The notes under the pieces are model-generated. The model saw only the letters and a program-made list of their open reading frames with translations. It was not told the DNA's origin and made no database searches. DNA of 64,000 nucleotides from JAQTRU01 sp041645555 (GTDB taxonomy: Bacteria; Patescibacteriota; Patescibacteriia; Patescibacteriales; JAQTRU01): assembly GCA_041645555.1 (NCBI GenBank), contig JBAZPX010000001.1, forward strand, positions 124,001 to 188,000. Reading direction: 5' to 3'. Below, piece after piece: positions 58,522-64,000 of the stretch; position 1 is the first letter of the stretch, and each line of letters opens with the position of its first letter. Made by a program: the position numbers and the translations under genes.

Positions 58522-58550
58522 TTACTCCAATACCGCCTTTGTGCTATAAT
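58522..58550 (+). promoter_or_regulatory. promoter of the subtilase gene
   Basis: TTACTC (58522-58527), 17-bp spacer, TATAAT (58545-58550) with TGC before it. Expected +1 about 58557, just before the inverted-repeat left arm. Confidence 0.6.
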
Positions 58551-58563
58551 AAAGATGTTATTT

Positions 58564-58665
58564 ACCCCGTTAGATATCATCTTTTTATTTATATTGGGTA
58601 AATTTTACATTGGTGTTTTTTTATCTTATTTTTATGCGAAAATTACCGGTAATATCTAATGGGGT
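58564..58665. repeat. CCCCGTTAG-family inverted repeat, copy 3
   Basis: ACCCCGTTAGATAT (58564-58577) pairs with ATATCTAATGGGGT (58652-58665) with one G-U type mismatch. The subtilase ATG (58634) is in the loop; the right arm encodes residues 7-11. Confidence 0.8.
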
Positions 58666-60898
58666 TGTATGTTTTTTGTTTTTTCCGATTTTGCTTTGGT
58701 TTTTGTATTTTTGTCCTGTTTTAGCGGAAAAAGAAGGTGCTCAGGGTTTATCCGTGAAGAAGGAGGAAGGCAATAAAACAGAGGATATATTGGTTAAATT
58801 TAAGGGAAAAGACGAAATTAAAATAATAAAGATAATTGGCGGGGACAATTTTTATAAAACTTTAGATGAGTATAATAGCAATCCGGAAGTCCTATACGCT
58901 GAGCCCAATTATCTTTATCATCAGGTTTCCCTTATCCCAAACGATCCTTATTATGATAACCAGTGGTATTTGCAGAAAATAAAAGCCCCGGTTGCCTGGG
59001 AAAATATAAACCAAAGTCCGAAGGTGATTATTGCTATTATAGATTCCGGGATCAAGATAGACCACCCTGATTTAGCCGCCAATATCTGGAGAAATATTGA
59101 TGAGGTTCCGGGCAACGGGATTGATGATGATAAAAATGGCTTTATTGATGACGCTAATGGCTGGGATTTTATAAACAATATGCCCGACCCCTCGCCTAAG
59201 TTTGAAGCGGGGTTTACTGAGTCGGGAATTTTGCACGGCACGATTGTGGCGGGCATAGCTGCGGCCGTTGGAAACAACGGGGCGGGGATAACGGGGGTAG
59301 CCTGGAAAACTTCAATTATGCCGCTGCGGGTTTTAAATGATAATGGCGAAGGCAGAACCAGCGAAGTCATCAGAGCGGTTGACTACGCCATTGCCAATGG
59401 CGCTGATATTATAAATTTCAGTTTTGTCGGTTTCGGCTACAGTAAAGCTTTGCACGAAGCCATAAAGAGAGCTTATGATGCCGGCATAATTATTGTGGCC
59501 GCGGCTGGCAATGAGCAAGAAGGGGGAGAGGGGTATAATTTAAGCAGTACGCCGATGTACCCGGTTTGCCATGACGGGAGTAACGGGGAAAATATGATTA
59601 TTGGCGTGGCCGCCACTGATACCCTTGACCAAAAGGCCAGTTTCTCCAGTTATGGTTTTAACTGTGTCGACATCGCCGCTCCGGGCGTAAGTATTTTTGG
59701 CACGGCCGTTTATGAGCCGACCAAGGGCCCGTTTGATAAATATTATAATGGCTATTGGTCAGGAACCTCAATGGCTACGCCGATGGTTTCGGCCGCCGCG
59801 GCTTTAATAGAAGAAGCTAATCCAAAAATCAGCCGAGATGGAGTTATAAATATTTTGTTGGATAATTCTGACAATATTAGCCGGCTTAATCCTGGTTTTT
59901 TAGGCCAGTTGGGAAAAGGCAGATTAAATATCGCTTTAGCCGTTGCCAAGACCATTGAGGAGCTAAAAAAAGAAAAAATGAAAATATTGACAGCTCCTTT
60001 TTCTAATTATTCCAGCCAGGTGAAAATTGCCGGTTATAATGGTGAAATTGAGAAAGAATTTTTGTCATATGGGGAAAATTTTCGTGGCGGAGTTAATATT
60101 GCGGCCGGAGACGTCAACGGCGACGGCCAGGATGAAATAATCGTCGGAGCCGGAGTTGGCGGTGGCCCGCATGTCCGCATATTTGATTATTCGGGCAAGG
60201 TTTTAGGCCAGTTTTTCGCCTATGACAAAAATTTTCGCGGCGGAGTTAATGTTTCCTCCGGGGATATAAACGGAGACGGAATTGATGAAATTATTACTGG
60301 TAGCGGTCTTGGCGGCGGCCCGCAAGTCCGGATTTTTGACGGCAAAGGCAAGGTTTTAGGCCAGTTTTTCGCCTATGACAAAAATTTTCGCGGCGGAGTT
60401 AATGTCGCGTCCGGAGACGTCAACGGCGATGGCAAAGACGAAATTATTGCCGGCGCTGGAGCCGGCGGCGGCCCGCAAGTACGCATTTTTAATTCAGCCG
60501 GTGTTATAGAGGGACAATTTTTCGCCTATGCCCAGAATTTCAGGGGAGGGGTGAGAGTAGCGGTAGCTGATATTGACGGCGGAGTAGCACAGAAAAAAGA
60601 CGAAATTATAACGGCTCCCGGCCTTGGCGGCGGTCCTCACATCAGAATTTTTGATAACCATGCCAATTTAGCCGGTCAGTTTTTCGCCTATGATAAAAGT
60701 TTTCGCGGCGGAGTCAATATTGCGGCCGGGGACATTGATAATGACGGGCTGGCGGAAGTTATTACCGGCGCCGGACCGGGCGGAACCCCGCATGTCAGAA
60801 TTTTTGAAACTGATGGCGAGTTAATCGGATCTTTTTATGCTTATGAAGATAAATTTAGCGGCGGGGTTAACGTGGGAGCGGTGGCGGTTAAGAATTAG
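58634..60898 (+). CDS. secreted S8 subtilisin-like protease with FG-GAP repeats
   Basis: A 754-residue exported protein. Signal peptide about 1-32 ('FLFFPILLWFLYFCPVLA'), propeptide, and a peptidase S8 domain with catalytic Asp137 ('AIIDSG'), His201 ('LHGTIVAG') and Ser379 ('GTSMATP'); the oxyanion Asn lies in 'AAAGNE'. From about residue 455 to the end there are six FG-GAP units of about 46-52 residues ('GDVNGDGxDEIIxGAGxGGGPxVRIF', 'FFAYDKNFRGGVN'), each with a DxNxDG calcium loop, likely forming a propeller. It may process surface proteins or contact a partner cell. An upstream TTG at 58610 is less likely. Confidence 0.9.
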   Translation: MRKLPVISNGVVCFLFFPILLWFLYFCPVLAEKEGAQGLSVKKEEGNKTEDILVKFKGKDEIKIIKIIGGDNFYKTLDEYNSNPEVLYAEPNYLYHQVSLIPNDPYYDNQWYLQKIKAPVAWENINQSPKVIIAIIDSGIKIDHPDLAANIWRNIDEVPGNGIDDDKNGFIDDANGWDFINNMPDPSPKFEAGFTESGILHGTIVAGIAAAVGNNGAGITGVAWKTSIMPLRVLNDNGEGRTSEVIRAVDYAIANGADIINFSFVGFGYSKALHEAIKRAYDAGIIIVAAAGNEQEGGEGYNLSSTPMYPVCHDGSNGENMIIGVAATDTLDQKASFSSYGFNCVDIAAPGVSIFGTAVYEPTKGPFDKYYNGYWSGTSMATPMVSAAAALIEEANPKISRDGVINILLDNSDNISRLNPGFLGQLGKGRLNIALAVAKTIEELKKEKMKILTAPFSNYSSQVKIAGYNGEIEKEFLSYGENFRGGVNIAAGDVNGDGQDEIIVGAGVGGGPHVRIFDYSGKVLGQFFAYDKNFRGGVNVSSGDINGDGIDEIITGSGLGGGPQVRIFDGKGKVLGQFFAYDKNFRGGVNVASGDVNGDGKDEIIAGAGAGGGPQVRIFNSAGVIEGQFFAYAQNFRGGVRVAVADIDGGVAQKKDEIITAPGLGGGPHIRIFDNHANLAGQFFAYDKSFRGGVNIAAGDIDNDGLAEVITGAGPGGTPHVRIFETDGELIGSFYAYEDKFSGGVNVGAVAVKN

Positions 60899-60984
60899 GT
60901 ATTAGGTGTTAGCTGTTAGGTGTTGGGTGTTAGTGGGCGTAATTGAAAATTGATAATTAGTATATGGTTTAAGAATTATGATTT

Positions 60985-61551
60985 ATGAATATAGGGAAAG
61001 AAGTTAGAAAAATTGTTAAAAATCGCGCCAGTAAAGAGGATTGGAATTTTCATATATTGTTAGTTGTAAAATATGCTTTAATTTTAGCTAAAGATTATAA
61101 GATAGACAGAAAACAAGTGGAATTAGCCGCTTTGTTGCATGATATCGGTCGTCTCCCTTATTCTGACAAAAAAGACGAGACTCATCATATAATCGGGGCG
61201 AAAGAGGCAGAAAAAATTTTAAGGAAATTAAAATATTCGGGGAATAAAATAAAGGAGATACAAAGAGTTATAATCTGCCATCGAGGTAGTGATTTCATAA
61301 AACCTAAAACTGTCCTGGAAAAAATAATTGCCAATGCCGATGCTATGTCCCACTTTGATACCTTGCCATTATTTTATTATTGGCGGGCTAAAGGATGCAA
61401 TTCTTTTAATGAGGTAACAGATTGGGTGGAGAAAAAATTATCAAGGAGCTGGCAAAAAATAACTTTGCCGAGGGCAAAAAGCATAATAAAAGAAAGGTAT
61501 TTGTCAGATAAGAAAATATTGGAAAGTTTAAAAGAATCTAAAAATTTTTAA
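60985..61551 (+). CDS. HD-domain phosphohydrolase
   Basis: A 188-residue protein with an intact HD set: 'WNFHILLVVKYAL' (first His), 'LAALLHDIGRLPYSD' (HD doublet), 'ETHHIIGAKEAEKIL', 'IICHRGSD' and 'IIANADAMSHF'. Likely a nucleotide or phosphate-ester hydrolase. The 86-bp gap upstream has TTAGGTGTTAG tandem motifs. Confidence 0.88.
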   Translation: MNIGKEVRKIVKNRASKEDWNFHILLVVKYALILAKDYKIDRKQVELAALLHDIGRLPYSDKKDETHHIIGAKEAEKILRKLKYSGNKIKEIQRVIICHRGSDFIKPKTVLEKIIANADAMSHFDTLPLFYYWRAKGCNSFNEVTDWVEKKLSRSWQKITLPRAKSIIKERYLSDKKILESLKESKNF

Positions 61552-61614
61552 TTTTTTATTTTTAGTTTTTTCCGCCAAAGGCGGATCAGCCTCTGGCTGA
61601 AATTTTTTAACCAT

Positions 61615-62637
61615 ATGTCTAAACGCGCAATCTTTGATAAGAAAAATATTTTAGTGACCGGCGGGGCCGGATTTATCGGCTCCCATCTTTGTGATGAGCT
61701 TGTTAAAACCCGCAAAGTTATCTGCCTTGATAATTTTTCTTCGGGCGACGAAAGAAATATTGACCATTTATTGGCCGACCCTAATTTCATGTTTATCCGA
61801 CATGATATATCAGAGCCGATTGATTTAGAAAAACTGCCGGAACTGCAGAAATTTAAAATCCAGTTTCAGGGCATTCAGGAAATTTATAATCTGGCCTGCC
61901 CGATGTCGCCTAAGGATTTTAATAAAAGTAAAATTGCCAATATCTTGGCTAATTCTTACGGGGTGAAAAATATGCTTGATTTGGCCCGTAAATATGAAGC
62001 TAAGTTTATGCAATTTTCTTCTTCGGTAGTTTACGGCCCGAGGCGGGGAGAAAATAAAAAAAATAAAGAAAGTGACCTAGGGACAGTCGATATGCTGTCG
62101 GAGCGAAGTTCGTATGATGAGGGTAAAAGATTTGCCGAAACGATTGTTCAGAATTACAAGGATGTTTATGGGATTGATACAAAGATTGTCCGTATTTTTA
62201 GGACTTATGGCCCGAGAATGATGCTTAACGACGATCAGATGATCCCGGATTTTATAAGGGACGCTCTAGACAATAAAGATTTAAATATTTTTGGCGACAA
62301 AAATTTTTCTTCTTCTTTCTGCTATGTGAGCGATGTCCTTGATGCCGCCATAAAGATGATGGAAAGCGATTTTTCCGGCCCCTTAAATATCGGCTCGGAT
62401 ATGGATATTAATTTAACCGATTTGGCGCAAAAAATTATAAATATTATCGGTTCAAAATCGAAAATTGTTTATGCGCAGGAAAAATTGTTTATGACGCCTT
62501 TGTGTCTGCCGGATATTACGGCGGCTCGGGAGGAACTGGGCTGGATGCCGGTCGTGACTTTAGAAAAAGGGCTGGCAAAAAGCATTGATGATTTGCGCGC
62601 CAGCAAAGGCTTAAAGGGGGTAAAGCAGGTGGTTTAA
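61615..62637 (+). CDS. UDP-glucuronate decarboxylase-like SDR enzyme
   Basis: A 340-residue extended SDR: NAD motif 'VTGGAGFIGSHLCDEL' (14-29), 'CLDNFSSGDERNI', 'YNLACPMSPKDF', catalytic Tyr167 and Lys171 ('SSYDEGKRFAE'), and 'RIFRTYGPRMMLND', all typical of UXS, which makes UDP-xylose from UDP-glucuronate. Related epimerases share the fold, so the exact activity is inferred. Two GC-rich hairpins (CCGCCAAAGGCGG and CAGCCTCTGGCTG) lie just upstream. Confidence 0.85.
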   Translation: MSKRAIFDKKNILVTGGAGFIGSHLCDELVKTRKVICLDNFSSGDERNIDHLLADPNFMFIRHDISEPIDLEKLPELQKFKIQFQGIQEIYNLACPMSPKDFNKSKIANILANSYGVKNMLDLARKYEAKFMQFSSSVVYGPRRGENKKNKESDLGTVDMLSERSSYDEGKRFAETIVQNYKDVYGIDTKIVRIFRTYGPRMMLNDDQMIPDFIRDALDNKDLNIFGDKNFSSSFCYVSDVLDAAIKMMESDFSGPLNIGSDMDINLTDLAQKIINIIGSKSKIVYAQEKLFMTPLCLPDITAAREELGWMPVVTLEKGLAKSIDDLRASKGLKGVKQVV

Positions 62638-62733
62638 CGTAAATAATAAAATAATATAAAAATAAAATAATAAAATAAAAAGTAGACTAATTTTTATATT
62701 ATTTTATTAGTTTATTACTTTATTTTTAAAAAT
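62638..62733. repeat. AT-only inverted repeat before pilC
   Basis: AATAATAAAATAATATAAAAAT-like left part pairs with ATTTTTATATTATTTTATTA on the right around a short AGTAGACT centre. Confidence 0.6.
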
Positions 62734-63933
62734 ATGGCTATCAATTTGTCCCAAGGGACAAGCAACCAGGGGGATGGCGCGATAAGCGCTTCAAAGCCGG
62801 ATAAAGACAAGGGCAATGGCCAGGAAGATAAGAAAAAAAAGCCGGAATCCGGAGGGTCGATAATGGGTAAAGTCAATAATCTTCTTCTGGTTTTTTCCCG
62901 GGTGCCTTTAAAAGAAAAATTATTCTTTGTTCAGTATCTCGGCATAATGCTTAAAGCAGGCATTTCTTTGGCAGGCGGCTTAAAAACGTTAAGCGCTCAA
63001 AGCGCTAATAAACGTTTTGCCAAGATTATCGGAGAGATTGCTGTTAGCGTGGAGAAAGGAACGAGCTTTACCGAAAGCTTAAAGCCCCATCAGAAAATTT
63101 TTGGCGAATTGTTTATAAACATGGTTGAAGCCGGCGAAGTTTCCGGTAAATTAGAGAATGTTTTAGTTCAGCTTTATACCCAGCTAAAAAAGCAGAACGA
63201 ACTGATTTCTAAAGTAAAGGGCGCCATGACTTACCCGGCCGTTATTATTGTGGCGATGGCTGGCATCGGCATATTTATGATGGTAAAAATAGTGCCGCAG
63301 ATGATAGGAATGTTAAAATCTTTTAACGCTGAATTGCCCCTGGCCACTAAAATTCTTATTACCGCAAGCGACGCTCTTGTTGCTAATGGCCTACTGGCTG
63401 CCGGGATATTAGTGGTTTCTGTTTTAGTTGTTATCCAGATTATGCGCACTTACAGAGGCCGATATTATTGGCAGGCGATAGTTTTACATATGCCGATAAT
63501 TTCCCCGATTGTGAAAAAAGTAAATTTAGCGAAATTTTCCCGGACAATAAGCACTTTGCTTAAAACCGACATAATGATTATTAAAACTTTTCAGATAACC
63601 GCCAATGTTTTGGGCAACCTTCATTATCGCAAAGCGGTTAACGAAATGAGCGAAAAAATAAAAAAAGGCAGCCAAATAAATGAAGTCGTGTCGGCTTATC
63701 CAAAATTATTTCCGCCCGTTGTTAACCAGATAATTTCAGTGGGCGAGCAGACAGGCGAATTGGATAATATTTTAGGCGAATTAGCTGAATTTTACGAAGG
63801 TGAAGTCGATAAAATAATGGACAATCTTCCTTCCATTATAGAGCCTTTGCTTATTTTAATTTTAGGCTGCGCGGTCGGCGGTATGGCAGTGGCGATTATT
63901 ATGCCTATGTATTCTTTGGGTTCAGCCATTTAG
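62734..63933 (+). CDS. pilC: type IV pilus/type II secretion inner-membrane protein PilC
   Basis: A 399-residue platform protein: a polar, disordered N-terminal tail (1-45, Lys/Gly/Asp rich), then two T2SSF domains (about 68-190 and 265-390) with 'FFVQYLGIMLKAGISLAGGLKTL', 'MVEAGEVSGKLENVLVQL', 'GAMTYPAVIIVAMAGIGIFMMVKIVPQM' and 'QIISVGEQTGELDNILGELAEFY'. It assembles the pilus motor, probably for DNA uptake or host contact. No other pil genes are in the window; 67 bp remain to the right edge with nothing recognisable. Confidence 0.93.
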   Translation: MAINLSQGTSNQGDGAISASKPDKDKGNGQEDKKKKPESGGSIMGKVNNLLLVFSRVPLKEKLFFVQYLGIMLKAGISLAGGLKTLSAQSANKRFAKIIGEIAVSVEKGTSFTESLKPHQKIFGELFINMVEAGEVSGKLENVLVQLYTQLKKQNELISKVKGAMTYPAVIIVAMAGIGIFMMVKIVPQMIGMLKSFNAELPLATKILITASDALVANGLLAAGILVVSVLVVIQIMRTYRGRYYWQAIVLHMPIISPIVKKVNLAKFSRTISTLLKTDIMIIKTFQITANVLGNLHYRKAVNEMSEKIKKGSQINEVVSAYPKLFPPVVNQIISVGEQTGELDNILGELAEFYEGEVDKIMDNLPSIIEPLLILILGCAVGGMAVAIIMPMYSLGSAI

Positions 63934-64000
63934 CCAAAATAATTTTAACTAAAAGTTATTTTGATATCTTTTAAATGAAGGAGTATATTTTTAAAAAAAA

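Noticed and set aside
1..64000. CRISPR arrays, tRNA or rRNA genes, integrases, transposases
   Set aside because: No regularly spaced repeats, no cloverleaf with a GTTCRA arm, and no rRNA or recombinase signatures were seen on either strand by eye.

Overview
The window looks like one stretch of chromosome from a Candidate Phyla Radiation (Patescibacteria, probably Parcubacteria-like) bacterium. This is an inference from several features: AT-rich, gene-dense DNA with mostly short gaps, few Shine-Dalgarno (SD) sequences, marker-type families (DUF4012 protein, FG-GAP-tailed subtilase, two MreB paralogues, MacAB-like exporter, PilC, U32 peptidase), and AT-rich and GC-rich hairpin repeats in almost every gap and even inside genes. 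No protein needs UGA read as a sense codon. I found no rRNA, tRNA, CRISPR array, transposase or replication origin.

Layout. 1-10.2 kb: surface-polymer island (capsule-type transferase, HD protein, cytidylyltransferase, organophosphate transporter, CDP-glycerol-type glycerophosphotransferase, methyltransferase, GT4, WecB, B12 radical SAM, polyprenyl-phosphate sugar transferase). 10.2-20.1 kb: housekeeping (HolB-like, Ycf48-like lipoprotein, Frr, RseP, Hpf, ParB-like, SecA). 20.2-28.2 kb: small genes, CsaA, Maf, IleS, YkgJ, ASCH, a PP-loop thiolase and a nuclease-like protein. 28.2-38.9 kb: LemA, TPM, Nif3, U32, RuvA, ProS, MreB/MreC/MreD and a PEP-mobile-domain protein. 39-45.2 kb: PfkB kinase, RmlC-like and RmlB-like enzymes, histidine kinase, HIT, TIM-barrel protein. 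45.2-52.6 kb: response regulator and MacAB-type efflux genes. 53.9-64 kb: DUF4012, second MreB, GT4, subtilase, HD hydrolase, UXS-like decarboxylase, PilC.

The unusual layer lies on top of this. First, a set of single-gene transcription units (ParB-like at 15.4 kb, a 55-residue basic protein at 22.4 kb, a 48-residue Asn/Gly-rich protein at 45.4 kb, and four minus-strand genes at 39.0, 48.2, 52.9 and 53.6 kb). Each has a purine-rich SD and an intrinsic terminator, most have a recognisable promoter, and they sit between or inside ordinary operons whose genes mostly lack SDs. Second, hairpin elements lie next to short stubs of gene ends (secA tail, U32 head), and the stubs differ from the intact gene mainly at synonymous sites. 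Third, a 5'-CCCCGTTAG inverted-repeat family encloses the start codons of two unrelated genes with almost the same spacing. Fourth, there are two candidate structured RNAs (minus strand about 21.54-21.65 kb; plus strand about 29.85-30.01 kb). Promoters found here follow TTGnnn-N17-TAnnnT, often with TGn before the -10, and at least two appear to give leaderless mRNAs.
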